Assembly (NCBI RefSeq): GCF_014196455.1
Contig: NZ_JACIDS010000002.1
Span: 496,001 to 560,000, forward strand
DNA from: Kaistia hirudinis
Lineage (GTDB): Bacteria; Pseudomonadota; Alphaproteobacteria; Rhizobiales; Kaistiaceae
Direction of reading: 5' to 3'
Length of the DNA: 64,000 nucleotides
Part shown: piece after piece, positions 56,470-64,000 of the stretch
Layout of the letters: each line of letters opens with the position of its first letter
Position numbering within the stretch: position 1 is the stretch's first letter
Made by a program: the position numbers and the translations under genes
The notes under the pieces: generated by a model
Told to the model about the DNA's origin: nothing
The model's input: only the letters and a program-made list of their open reading frames with translations
Database searches by the model: none

Positions 56470-56595
56470 TTCACCTCTCCCTGAGGGAGAGGTCGGCGCG
56501 GAGCGCCGGGAGAGGGTTTACGGACTATCCGGATGGTTCCCTAAACCCTCTCCCGCCGGCCTGCGGCCGTCGACCTCCCCCTCAGGGGGAGGTGA
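56470..56595. repeat. REP-like inverted pair, variant with CTCTCCC arms
   Basis: Left element: TTCACCTCTCCCTGAGGGAG, then core GGCGCGGAGCGCC and GGGAGAGGGTTTA. Right element: TAAACCCTCTCCC, core GCCGGCCTGCGGC, then ACCTCCCCCTCAGGGGGAGG. The two are inverted relative to each other across a 21-base middle. They end 113 bases before the MarR-GNAT start. Confidence 0.75.
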
Positions 56596-56670
56596 AGAAA
56601 GATGCGAAAGCGCCGATCGCCCGGCATGCGATAGGCCTGCGCGTGGGCGGGGCGTTGCATTGGCATTCGA

Positions 56671-56702
56671 TTGACGCGACCCAATTGCCTGACTAAAGTC
56701 AG
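56671..56702 (+). promoter_or_regulatory. Promoter with overlapping MarR-type palindrome
   Basis: TTGACG (56671-56676), 17 bases, then TAAAGT (56694-56699). The perfect palindrome CTGAC-TAAA-GTCAG (56689-56702) covers the -10 region. Transcription should begin about 56706, so the mRNA would have almost no 5' leader before the ATG at 56708. Autorepression by the encoded MarR domain is likely. Confidence 0.6.
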
Positions 56703-56707
56703 ACATC

Positions 56708-57583
56708 ATGTCTTTCGACGCCGTCGCTCGTGTTCGCCGCTTCAACCGTGCCGTTACCTCGGAGGTCGGGGCGCTCGATACGTCTTTTCTCGGGCGCGGG
56801 CGGCCGCTTGGTTCGGCGCGGGTGCTGAACGCCATCGGGCATGGGCGCGGCGATGTCGGGGAACTCCGCGATTATCTCGGGCTCGATTCCGGGCTGATGA
56901 GCCGGCTGCTGCGCGGCCTCGAGGAGGAGGGGCTGGTCGAGACGGTGCCGCAGACGGGCGATGCGCGGCGGCGGATCGCGCGGCTGACCGCGGCGGGTGA
57001 AGCCGAATTCGAAGCCTATGAGACGATCTCCGACGCGCAGGCCGCGGCGCTGCTCCAGCGCGATCCCCATGCCGAGAGCCTGCTCGCGGCGATGGATCGC
57101 GTCGCGGTGGCGCTCGGGCGCGCGCGGATCACGATCGAGGAACAGGACCCGCGTGGCCCCGCCGCGCGCGTCTGCCTCGAACGCTATTATGCGGAGCTGG
57201 CGCGCCGCTTCGAGCAGGGCTTCGACGTCGCGCGCTCGCGCGATCCCGACGCCGCCGACATGGTCCGCCCGCGCGGCGCGTTCCTTCTTGCGATGCTGGA
57301 TGGCGGCCCGCTCGGCTGCGTCGGTCTCAAGGGGCAGGGCGGCGAGATGGGCGAGATCAAGCGGCTCTGGGTCGCCGAGGCCGCGCGCGGCTTCGGCCTC
57401 GCCCGGCTTCTGATGCAGGCGGCGGAGAATGCGGCGCGCGAGATCGGCATCGGCGTGCTCCGCCTCGACACAAACCGCGCGCTGCCCGAGGCGCGGCGGC
57501 TCTATGAGACCAGCGGCTGGACCGAGATCCCGCGCTTCAATGACGATCCCTATCCGGACGCTTTCTTCGAGAAGCGGTTCTGA
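56708..57583 (+). CDS. Fused MarR regulator and GNAT acetyltransferase
   Basis: 291 residues. Residues about 1-140 are a MarR winged helix (LGSARVLNAIGHGRGDVGEL, then LMSRLLRGLEEEGLVETVPQ and ARRRIARLT). Residues about 150-291 are a GNAT domain with acetyl-CoA-binding EIKRLWVAEAARGFGLARLL and C-terminal LDTNRALPEARRLYETSGW. This two-domain protein is common in proteobacteria; the substrate is unknown. There is no Shine-Dalgarno sequence, consistent with a leaderless transcript. Confidence 0.93.
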   Translation: MSFDAVARVRRFNRAVTSEVGALDTSFLGRGRPLGSARVLNAIGHGRGDVGELRDYLGLDSGLMSRLLRGLEEEGLVETVPQTGDARRRIARLTAAGEAEFEAYETISDAQAAALLQRDPHAESLLAAMDRVAVALGRARITIEEQDPRGPAARVCLERYYAELARRFEQGFDVARSRDPDAADMVRPRGAFLLAMLDGGPLGCVGLKGQGGEMGEIKRLWVAEAARGFGLARLLMQAAENAAREIGIGVLRLDTNRALPEARRLYETSGWTEIPRFNDDPYPDAFFEKRF

Positions 57584-57647
57584 CGCGCCGTCTCGCCACC
57601 TCCCCGCATTGCCGCTAGGCTCGCCGCAACAAGAGAGGGAGGACATC

Positions 57648-58421
57648 ATGTCGGATCTGCCGAGTTTCGATCTTTCGGGCCGCGTCGCGCTCGTCACCGG
57701 CGCCGCGCGCGGGCTCGGGCGGGCAATCGCGCTGGGGCTGGCCGCTCATGGCGCCGATGTGGCGATCGGGCTGCGCGATGCCGAGGCGGATGGCGGCCTC
57801 GCCGCCGAAATCGAGGCGATGGGGCGGCGGGCGATGCGCCTGCCCATGGATGTGATGGACCTTCCCGCCTGCTATGCGGCGGTCGACGACGTGCTGACCG
57901 CCTTCGGCAAGATCGACATCCTGGTCAACAATGCCGGCGGCGGCGTCGGCTCGGCCCTCATCGATTCGAGCGAGCAGGAGTTCGACTTCACGGTCGATTT
58001 CAACGTCAAGTCGAGCTTCTTCCTGACGCAATATGTCGGCCGCGCCATGATCGCGCGCGGACGCGGCGGCTCGATCGTCAATATGGGCTCGCAGGCGGGC
58101 GCCATCGCGCTGCCGGGTGAAGGCATCTACTGCCTCGCCAAGGCGGCGGTCGCGCATATGACGAAGTGCTTTGCCGTCGAATGGGGCGAGCACAATGTGC
58201 GCGTCAATTGCGTCGCGCCGACCTTCATCCGCACCGACGGCACGGCGAAGATGCTGTCGGACCCCGTGTTCCATGCCGATGTGATCCAGCGCATCGCCGC
58301 GCTGCACCGCATCGGCGAGCCGAAGGAGGTCGCCGGCGCCGTCGTCTTCCTCGCCTCGGACGCGGCCTCCATGGTCACCGGCCAGACGCTGCTCGTCGAC
58401 GGCGGCTGGACGGCGCGGTAG
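57648..58421 (+). CDS. Short-chain dehydrogenase/reductase
   Basis: 257 residues. NAD(P)-binding TGAARGLGRAIALGLAAHGA, NNAG, and the catalytic pattern serine ... YCLAK (YxxxK) with C-terminal PKEVAGAVVFLASDAASMVT and GQTLLVDGGW. It is a classical SDR similar to gluconate or 3-oxoacyl reductases. GAGGGAGGACATC precedes the ATG. It lies 64 bases after the MarR-GNAT gene and may share its transcript; the substrate is unknown. Confidence 0.9.
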   Translation: MSDLPSFDLSGRVALVTGAARGLGRAIALGLAAHGADVAIGLRDAEADGGLAAEIEAMGRRAMRLPMDVMDLPACYAAVDDVLTAFGKIDILVNNAGGGVGSALIDSSEQEFDFTVDFNVKSSFFLTQYVGRAMIARGRGGSIVNMGSQAGAIALPGEGIYCLAKAAVAHMTKCFAVEWGEHNVRVNCVAPTFIRTDGTAKMLSDPVFHADVIQRIAALHRIGEPKEVAGAVVFLASDAASMVTGQTLLVDGGWTAR

Positions 58422-58600
58422 CGGCGGGCGGCGCGCGATCCGATTCTTGCGCGCAGCGGCAAATAGCGCTTGAAAAATTGCCGGCGCCGGCTCATGGCTC
58501 CCGCCATTCGCGCCGTTGCGGCGCTTTGCCCCACATCCGGTGGCTTCCTTCGACCTGCCCGGGGCAGATCGGTGGCGGAGCCGTCGGCAGGAGTCCATCG

Positions 58601-59956
58601 ATGTCCTCACCCGCCGCCGCCGCGCGCTATTCCGGCGCCGCCCCTGCCAATCCGCGTTCGCGCGTCATCCTGGCGAGCCTCGTCGGCACGACGATCGAGT
58701 TCTACGATTTCTACGTCTATGCGACGGCGGCGGTGCTGGTGTTCCCGCACCTCTTCTTCCCGGCCGGTAATCCGACGACGGCGCTGCTCGCCTCCTTCGC
58801 CATCTTCGGCGCCGCGATGGTCGCCCGCCCGCTTGGCGCGATCTTCTTCGGCCATCTCGGCGACAAGCGCGGCCGCAAGATCACCCTCGTCGGCGCGCTG
58901 CTCACCATGGGCATCGCGACCTTCCTGATCGGCTGCCTGCCGACCTATCCGAGCGTCGGCTGGTTCGCGCCGTTGTTCCTCGTCATCCTCCGTCTCGCCC
59001 AGGGCTTCGCGCTCGGCGGCGAGTGGAGCGGCGCGGCGCTGGTCGCGACCGAGAACGCGCCCGAGGGCAAGCGCGCCGTGTTCGGCACCTTCCCGCAGCT
59101 CGGCGCGCCGATCGGCTTCATCATCGCCAACGGCCTCTTCCTGGTCATCGCCTGGCTGCTGCCCTCCGAGGATCCGACGCGGCCGTCCGACGCCTTCCTC
59201 GCCTGGGGCTGGCGCATTCCGTTCCTGTTCTCGGCGGTCATGGTCATCGTCGGCCTCTGGGTCCGCCTGCATCTGGTCGAGAGCGCGGCCTTCGAGAAGA
59301 CGGTGAATAGCGGCAAGGTGCAGAAGGTTCCGCTCGCCGCAGCCTTCAAGTTGCATTGGCGCGAACTGATCCTCGGCACATTCTACATGCTGGCGACCTA
59401 TGTCCTCTTCTACCTGATGACGACGTTCTCGCTCTCCTATGGCCGCGCCGCCGTGGACGCGAAGCTGCCGGGCCTTGGCTACAATTATACGACCTTCGTC
59501 ATGATGATGATCTTCGGCGTCATCTTCTTCGGCATCTTCACGCTGGTCTCTGGCCCCTATGCGGACCGCCATGGCCGCCGCAAGACGCTGATCTGGGTCA
59601 CGCTCGGCATCATCCTGTTCGGCCTCCTCTGGGTGCCGATGCTGTCGGCCGGCACGATCGGCGTCGTCGCCTGGCTGGTGCTCGGCTTCACGCTGATGGG
59701 CCTGACCTTCGGCCCGATGGGCGCGCTGCTGCCCGAGCTCTTCCCGGCCAATGTCCGCTACACCGGCTCGGGCGTCTCCTACAATGTCTCGTCGATCCTC
59801 GGCGCCGCCGTCGCGCCGTTCATCGCCGTGGCGCTGTGGAGCTATGGCGGCGGCAGCCCGTTCTATGTCGGGCTCTATCTCTCGGCCATGGCCGTGCTGA
59901 CGCTGATCGCGCTGCTGCTGGGCAAGGAAACCAAGCACGTCGACATCGAGGCGTGA
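58601..59956 (+). CDS. MHS-family MFS transporter (metabolite:proton symporter)
   Basis: 451 residues with 12 TM segments. The MHS landmarks are clear: LVGTTIEFYDFYVYATAAVL, FGHLGDKRGRKITLVGALL (motif A), and RLAQGFALGGEWSGAALVAT. Relatives carry shikimate, proline/betaine or alpha-ketoglutarate. The substrate is not evident. AGGAGTCCATCG precedes the ATG. The gap after the SDR (179 bases) makes independent transcription possible. Confidence 0.92.
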   Translation: MSSPAAAARYSGAAPANPRSRVILASLVGTTIEFYDFYVYATAAVLVFPHLFFPAGNPTTALLASFAIFGAAMVARPLGAIFFGHLGDKRGRKITLVGALLTMGIATFLIGCLPTYPSVGWFAPLFLVILRLAQGFALGGEWSGAALVATENAPEGKRAVFGTFPQLGAPIGFIIANGLFLVIAWLLPSEDPTRPSDAFLAWGWRIPFLFSAVMVIVGLWVRLHLVESAAFEKTVNSGKVQKVPLAAAFKLHWRELILGTFYMLATYVLFYLMTTFSLSYGRAAVDAKLPGLGYNYTTFVMMMIFGVIFFGIFTLVSGPYADRHGRRKTLIWVTLGIILFGLLWVPMLSAGTIGVVAWLVLGFTLMGLTFGPMGALLPELFPANVRYTGSGVSYNVSSILGAAVAPFIAVALWSYGGGSPFYVGLYLSAMAVLTLIALLLGKETKHVDIEA

Positions 59957-60052
59957 GAGCTTCCAGGAGCCGTTCGGCGCGTCGTTGAAGCGCCGAAGGG
60001 CTCCCGGGCCCGTCGACCTTCAGGGTTCTTGGCTTCGTCAGACACCAGGCCG

Positions 60053-60152
60053 GTGTCAATGCCGGGCTCGACCCGGCAATCCAGACTTGCGGTCCGTGCC
60101 AGAGCCAAAGCCTCGGAAAGTCTGGGTGGCCGGGTCAAGCCCGGCCACGACA
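60053..60152. repeat. Dispersed palindromic repeat (family 2), full inverted pair
   Basis: Left arm GTGTCAATGCCGGGCTCGAC, then CCGGCAATCCAGACTT; right arm AAGTCTGGGTGGCCGGGTC, then AAGCCCGGCCACGACAG. The arms are near-perfect inverted repeats around a 29-base middle. The right arm resembles the sequence at 2712-2743. It occupies the gap between the MHS transporter and the BTAD regulator, both ending here, so it could also serve as a terminator. Confidence 0.75.
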
Positions 60153-60213
60153 GAATCCCGGTGGCGGTGACCGGGCGCATGAAGGTTTGACCAAGCCTTA
60201 ATGTCGACCCGTC

Positions 60214-61920
60214 CTAGCCGGCGGCGATGAAGGCCGCCGCGCGGGCGACGTGGTGGTCCATGTGGGTCTTGGCCGCGAGCGATACCCAGTCCCGCGCCGT
60301 CGTCTGCGCCAGCGTCCCATCTTCCTGCGCCGTGAAGATCTCGACCTGGCTCGCCAGGATCTCGACCTGCAGGGCGGCATAGGCGTCCTTGTCGCGCGTG
60401 CAGCGCCGCCGTGCCTCGGCCAGCCATTCGGCGGCCAGCGCCAGATCGCTCGTCGCCGCATAGGTCAGCGCCAGGACGCGGGCGATGGCCGCCTCCCAGC
60501 ACGGGTCGCCGAGCTGGCAGCTGAGCGCATAGGCTTCCTCGAGCAGCGGCCGCAACGCCTCCGGATCGCGGCCCTGCCGCAGCCGCGTCTCGCCGAGCAC
60601 CGCGACCGGCCACGGGCGGAACGCCAGCCAGCGCTGCGCCTCCACCACCTTCATGCATTCGGCGAGCCAGCGATCGGCTTCGTCCAGCCGTCCGGCACCG
60701 AGCAGGCCCCAGGCGCCGAGACCGAGCGACCAGGCTTCCCGATGGCGGTTCTTGGCCGAGCGGGCATGGTCGAGCGACAGCGCATAATGCGCGAGACCTT
60801 CGTCCGTCCGGCCCCAATCGACCAGATTGAAGCCGATGACGGCGTGGATACCGGCGAGCCTGTCGGGATCGCGCGTGAATTCGCTCGCCGTCGCCAGATA
60901 GCCGGCGGCGGAGGGTCGCCGCCCCGCCATGGCCTCGACATAGCCGAGTTCGCGAAAGGCCGAGGCGGCGAGGCCCTCATAGCCGGACTGGCGGGAAAGC
61001 TCGGTGCTCTGGCGCAGCAGCACGGAGCCTTCGTCGTCATAGCCGCGGACGGAATGCACCAGCGCGGTCCCCAGTTCGAACGTCGCGCTGGCGAGGAGAT
61101 AGGTGTCGCCCGCCTTTTCGGCGTCATAGGCGGCGCGGCGCAGGCAATCGATGCCCGCATCGGTCGCGCCGGCCGACAGCGCGGCGAGGCCGGATTGCAT
61201 CAGCGACTGGACGAAGGTGACGGCCGAAATGCCGGCCGGCGGCGAGGACACGGTCCGCCGGGCGGCGCTGCGCAGCGCCGCCGAGGGCTTCACACCCAGC
61301 TCGTCGGCGAAGACGGCCTCGGTCGCCTCGACATGCCGGAGCGCCGCCTCATAGCGTCCCGCGCAGGCCAGGCTCTTCACCAGCAGGACATGGGCGCTCT
61401 CATTATAGGGATCGCGCCGCGCGCCGAGTTCGGCCAGGCGCACGGCGCGGCCATGATCGCCGACCGCGATGGCCGCGATGGCATCGCGGCGGATCCGGGC
61501 GTCGATGACGCCCGCAATGCGCTCCCGCTCCACCAGCAGCCAGGTCGAGAATTCAGGGCTGCAGCGCGGCTCGACGCCGCCGAGCAGCGGTCCGGCCTGC
61601 TCGACATCGAAATCGGCCTCGTCCACCCGGCGGATGTCGATCGTGATCCCGTCCGGAAAATCCCGCTCGATCGGATCGCCGCGCAGGCATTGCGAGGTGT
61701 CGAGCGCCTTGCGCAGCGAAGCGAGGCACCAGCGCAGCGCGCCGAGCGGATCGGCCGTTTCGGGAAAGAGCTCTTCGGCGAGGCGGCGGCGGTCGAGCGG
61801 CGCGCGCGCCAGCATGACCCGCGCGAGCAGCGCCCAGGCCTGATAGCCGCGAACGGGCTGGCTGCGCCCTTCGGCGTCGAGGATGGCGGGCTCGCCGAGC
61901 AGGCGGATCATCCGGGTCAT
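60214..61920 (-). CDS. BTAD/SARP-type transcriptional regulator with TPR-like C-terminus
   Basis: 568 residues. Residues 1-95 are an OmpR-type winged helix (MIRLLGEPAILDAEGRSQPV, then VRGYQAWALLARVMLARAPL). Residues about 100-240 are the BTAD domain (DPYNESAHVLLVKSLACAGR, then YEAALRHVEATEAVFADELG). The rest is a helical TPR-like array (for example AWSLGLGAWGLLGAGRLDEA). Such proteins in alphaproteobacteria regulate nearby small genes; the divergent DUF4242 gene is the obvious target. GGAGG before the ATG at 61920 fixes the start. There is no ATPase domain. Confidence 0.88.
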   Translation of the reverse strand: MTRMIRLLGEPAILDAEGRSQPVRGYQAWALLARVMLARAPLDRRRLAEELFPETADPLGALRWCLASLRKALDTSQCLRGDPIERDFPDGITIDIRRVDEADFDVEQAGPLLGGVEPRCSPEFSTWLLVERERIAGVIDARIRRDAIAAIAVGDHGRAVRLAELGARRDPYNESAHVLLVKSLACAGRYEAALRHVEATEAVFADELGVKPSAALRSAARRTVSSPPAGISAVTFVQSLMQSGLAALSAGATDAGIDCLRRAAYDAEKAGDTYLLASATFELGTALVHSVRGYDDEGSVLLRQSTELSRQSGYEGLAASAFRELGYVEAMAGRRPSAAGYLATASEFTRDPDRLAGIHAVIGFNLVDWGRTDEGLAHYALSLDHARSAKNRHREAWSLGLGAWGLLGAGRLDEADRWLAECMKVVEAQRWLAFRPWPVAVLGETRLRQGRDPEALRPLLEEAYALSCQLGDPCWEAAIARVLALTYAATSDLALAAEWLAEARRRCTRDKDAYAALQVEILASQVEIFTAQEDGTLAQTTARDWVSLAAKTHMDHHVARAAAFIAAG

Positions 61921-62080
61921 GCGAAAGCCTCCGAAACCGATCGGCATTCCGTTCGAGCAACACGGCGACCGTGTGACGGAGCGTTGGACGGAAAGCGCCG
62001 GTAAAATCCGCTGCCTGCGCGCGCCGTCCAACGCCCGGCGTAGAATTTGGCAGGGTCAGCCAACAAAAGGAACCTTACCC

Positions 62081-62353
62081 ATGCCAACCTATATCATCGA
62101 ACGCGAGATCCCCGGAGCGGACAAGCTGAGCCCCTCCGAGCTCAGCGAGATCGCCGCCAAGTCGAACGAGGTCGTGAGCGGCCTCGATGTTCCCTATCGC
62201 TGGATCACAAGCTATGTCGCCGGCGACAAGATCTACTGCGTGCATGAGGCGCCGAGCGCGGAGATCATCCGCCGGCACGCCCATGAGGCGGGATTTCCGG
62301 CGAACCGCGTCACCGAGCTCGCCGCGCAGATCGATCCCTCGACGGCCGGCTGA
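62081..62353 (+). CDS. DUF4242 family small protein (nickel-binding-type)
   Basis: 90 residues: TYIIEREIPGADKLSPSELS, then YRWITSYVAGDKIYCVHEAP and RHAHEAGFPANRVTELA. This is the DUF4242 pattern; the Streptomyces relative SCO4226 binds nickel. AAAGGAACCTTACCC precedes the ATG. It is divergent from the BTAD regulator and followed 107 bases later by a secreted protein. Confidence 0.88.
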   Translation: MPTYIIEREIPGADKLSPSELSEIAAKSNEVVSGLDVPYRWITSYVAGDKIYCVHEAPSAEIIRRHAHEAGFPANRVTELAAQIDPSTAG

Positions 62354-62460
62354 ACGCACCGCCTCGAGACCACACGCGTTTCAACGGATGCGCCGCAACG
62401 GGACCGGGCAGCCTCGCTGCGCGGCGTCGCGGGCATCCGCTTCCAGACAGGAACTCCAGA

Positions 62461-62967
62461 ATGACGAGCCGATTTCGAATGATACACCTTGCTGCAGGCC
62501 TTCTCCTTGCCGCCACGGCGGCACCGGCTCTGGCGGGCAGCGCCAATCCGCTGGCCGACAAGGTCCGCATGGCCAATGCGCGCTTTCAGGATGTCGCGGC
62601 CGCGACCGACGAGGGCTATGCGCCGATCCCCTGCGCCAGCGGAATCGAGGGCGGCGCGATGGGCATCCACTATGTCAACGCCGCCTATATCAAGGACGAT
62701 GTCATCGACCTCGCGAGGCCCGAGGCGGTGATGTACGAGCCGAAGGCCGATGGATCGCTCGAACTGGTCGCGGTCGAATACATCACCGCCAAGGGACCGG
62801 CCTCGCTCGAAGACCATCTCTTCAGCTTCACCGGCGCGCCGAACCGCTATGGCCTCGGCCCGTTCTACGAGCTGCATGTCTGGGCCTGGAAACCGAACCC
62901 GAATGGCACCTTCGCCGACATGAACCCGGACGTCTCCTGCGACGCCGCGGGCGGGCACGACCACTAG
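62461..62967 (+). CDS. Secreted hypothetical protein
   Basis: 168 residues with a signal peptide (MIHLAAGLLLAATAAPALAG). The mature part has a pattern of one cysteine early (IPCASGIEGGAMGIHYVNAA) and one at the end (DVSCDAAGGHDH), so a disulphide in the periplasm is possible, plus many aromatic residues (LHVWAWKPNPNGTFADMNPD). I do not recognise the family. The C-terminal GGHDH could bind metal. It is downstream of DUF4242 in the BTAD-linked locus. Confidence 0.72.
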   Translation: MTSRFRMIHLAAGLLLAATAAPALAGSANPLADKVRMANARFQDVAAATDEGYAPIPCASGIEGGAMGIHYVNAAYIKDDVIDLARPEAVMYEPKADGSLELVAVEYITAKGPASLEDHLFSFTGAPNRYGLGPFYELHVWAWKPNPNGTFADMNPDVSCDAAGGHDH

Positions 62968-63070
62968 CCGCTCATATGGAGGCTGCCGCATCCGCGGCAG
63001 CTTCCGTCGAAACGAAGGGCGGGCGGTGCTATGGTCCGGGCGATTCAGATCCGAACCGGACGTTCGCTTC

Positions 63071-63991
63071 ATGACCGACATTCGCGTCGCCGACGCCCAG
63101 CGCGGCAACCTCACGGATCGCTACGCGCCGTCGTGGCTGAAGCCCTATGCGCGGCTGGCGCGCTGGGACCGGCCGATCGGCTGGTGGCTGCTGCTGCTGC
63201 CCTGCTGGTGGTCGGCGGCACTGGCGAGCGTCGCGGCGGGCGCGGCGCTGCCGAATATCGGGCATCTCGTGCTGTTCTTCATCGGCGCGGTCGCCATGCG
63301 CGGCGCCGGCTGCACCTATAACGACATCGTCGATCGCGACCTCGACGCCGGCGTGGCGCGAACCCGCTCGCGGCCGATCCCGAGCGGCGCGGTCTCTGTC
63401 CGCGCGGCGAAGATCTTCCTGCTGGTGCAGGCGCTGGTCGGCCTCGCCGTGCTGCTTTCCTTCAACCGCTTCACGATCCTGCTCGGCATCGCCTCGCTCG
63501 GCGTGGTCGCGGCCTATCCCTTCATGAAGCGGATCACCGACTGGCCACAGAGCGTGCTCGGCCTCGCCTTCTCCTGGGGCGCGCTGATGGGCTGGGCGGC
63601 CTGGTATGGCGCGCTCGCCTGGCCGCCGATCCTGCTCTATGCCGGCGGCGTCGCCTGGACGATCGGCTATGACACGATCTACGCGCTGCAGGACAAGGAG
63701 GACGACGCCATCATGGGCGTTCGCTCCACCGCGCGCCTCTTCGGCGATCGCGCGCCGTTCTATGTCGGCCTGTTCTATGCGGTCGCGACGCTCTTCTTCG
63801 CCGCCGCCTTCTGGACGGCCGGCGTCGGCTGGATCGCCTGGGCGGGGCTGGCGCTCGGCGCGCTGCAGCTCATGGTCCAGGTCCGCTCGATCGACGTCAA
63901 CAATGGCGAGGAAGCGCTGCGGCTGTTCAAATCGAACCGCAGTTTCGGCCTCGTCCTGTTCCTCGGGCTGGTGCTCGACGGGCTGTTCTGA
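63071..63991 (+). CDS. ubiA: 4-hydroxybenzoate octaprenyltransferase
   Basis: 306 residues, about eight TM segments. The two Asp-rich motifs are NDIVDRDLD and YALQDKEDD, with YPFMKRITDWPQ between. UbiA attaches the polyprenyl tail to 4-hydroxybenzoate in ubiquinone synthesis. The ATG at 63071 gives the normal N-terminus; upstream in-frame sequence is short and unsupported. It ends 9 bases before the window edge. Confidence 0.94.
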   Translation: MTDIRVADAQRGNLTDRYAPSWLKPYARLARWDRPIGWWLLLLPCWWSAALASVAAGAALPNIGHLVLFFIGAVAMRGAGCTYNDIVDRDLDAGVARTRSRPIPSGAVSVRAAKIFLLVQALVGLAVLLSFNRFTILLGIASLGVVAAYPFMKRITDWPQSVLGLAFSWGALMGWAAWYGALAWPPILLYAGGVAWTIGYDTIYALQDKEDDAIMGVRSTARLFGDRAPFYVGLFYAVATLFFAAAFWTAGVGWIAWAGLALGALQLMVQVRSIDVNNGEEALRLFKSNRSFGLVLFLGLVLDGLF

Positions 63992-64000
63992 GCGCGCATT

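Noticed and set aside
55947-56595. CRISPR-like array of repeats
   Set aside because: Repeat units vary in length and orientation, are self-palindromic with no equal-length unique spacers, and no cas genes are nearby. They are REP-like elements.
55799-56707. Small ORFs in the repeat cluster
   Set aside because: The open frames are proline/arginine-rich translations of palindromes, lack ribosome-binding sites, and cross several repeat units.

Overview
The window is GC-rich chromosomal DNA from an alphaproteobacterium, most likely of the order Hyphomicrobiales (Rhizobiales). The evidence is the run pmbA-cysQ-DUF4170-DUF374 acyltransferase-waaA-lpxK-DUF2093-mutL, the split HisG/HisZ pair next to HisS, a groESL operon with a CIRCE element, and many small alphaproteobacterial families. 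A Kaistia-like genus is possible, but I cannot confirm it from sequence alone. Almost everything is ordinary core or soft-core chromosome. The one clear exception is an AT-rich gene at 53.9-55.8 kb.

Layout. 0-6.3 kb: 5' end of an acetolactate decarboxylase gene with a ribbon-helix-helix-like N-terminus, a three-gene copper-delivery operon (DUF2946, PCuAC, SCO), a DUF1697 gene, a secreted alpha/beta hydrolase divergent from a membrane AraC-type regulator, and a transglutaminase-like protein. 6.3-10.5 kb: a TPP riboswitch controlling thiM-thiE, malate synthase, and a glyoxalase-like protein. 10.5-16 kb: an efflux locus (EmrA-like adaptor, two 14-TM MFS pumps) divergent from a TetR regulator, with two matching palindromic operators between them. 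16-18.6 kb: tandem L,D-transpeptidases, tag, and a tiny ORF. 18.7-22.4 kb: hisS-hisZ-hisG. 22.5-28 kb: DoxX, an SbmA/BacA-type ABC protein, a lipoprotein, ribF, and a HAD phosphatase. 28-32.6 kb: an orphan sigma-54 response regulator, a secreted protein, and a three-gene phospholipid module. 32.6-34.8 kb: groES-groEL. 34.8-37.3 kb: a DeoR regulator divergent from a small gene, and a glycosyltransferase-like protein. 37.3-44.3 kb: tadA, an rRNA pseudouridine synthase with a long basic tail, rsmD, two M16 proteases, and a CPA2 antiporter. 44.5-53.8 kb: the pmbA-to-lpxK lipid A/Kdo run, DUF2093, mutL and purD. 53.9-55.8 kb: the AT-rich NACHT gene. 55.8-56.7 kb: a dense cluster of palindromic REP-like repeats. 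56.7-64 kb: MarR-GNAT, an SDR, an MHS-type transporter, a BTAD/TPR regulator divergent from DUF4242 and a secreted protein, and ubiA.

The most exciting candidate is the 627-residue NACHT NTPase at 53915-55798. It has complete Walker A and B motifs and the C-terminal winged-helix signature of bacterial NLR-related (bNACHT) proteins. Its G+C (sampled lines roughly 23-43%) is far below its flanks (about 60-70%). It is a stand-alone gene between purD and a REP-repeat cluster, and its C-terminal ~220 residues match nothing I recognise. By family it is a candidate single-gene antiphage sensor/effector that arrived by horizontal transfer.

Regulatory elements visible directly in the sequence include the TPP riboswitch, a perfect CIRCE palindrome behind a sigma-70 promoter, twin TetR operators, 20-bp-phased DeoR direct repeats, a MarR-type palindrome overlapping a promoter that predicts a nearly leaderless mRNA, a terminator-like hairpin between groES and groEL, and several intrinsic terminators. 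I saw no tRNA, rRNA, insertion sequence, integrase or CRISPR array.
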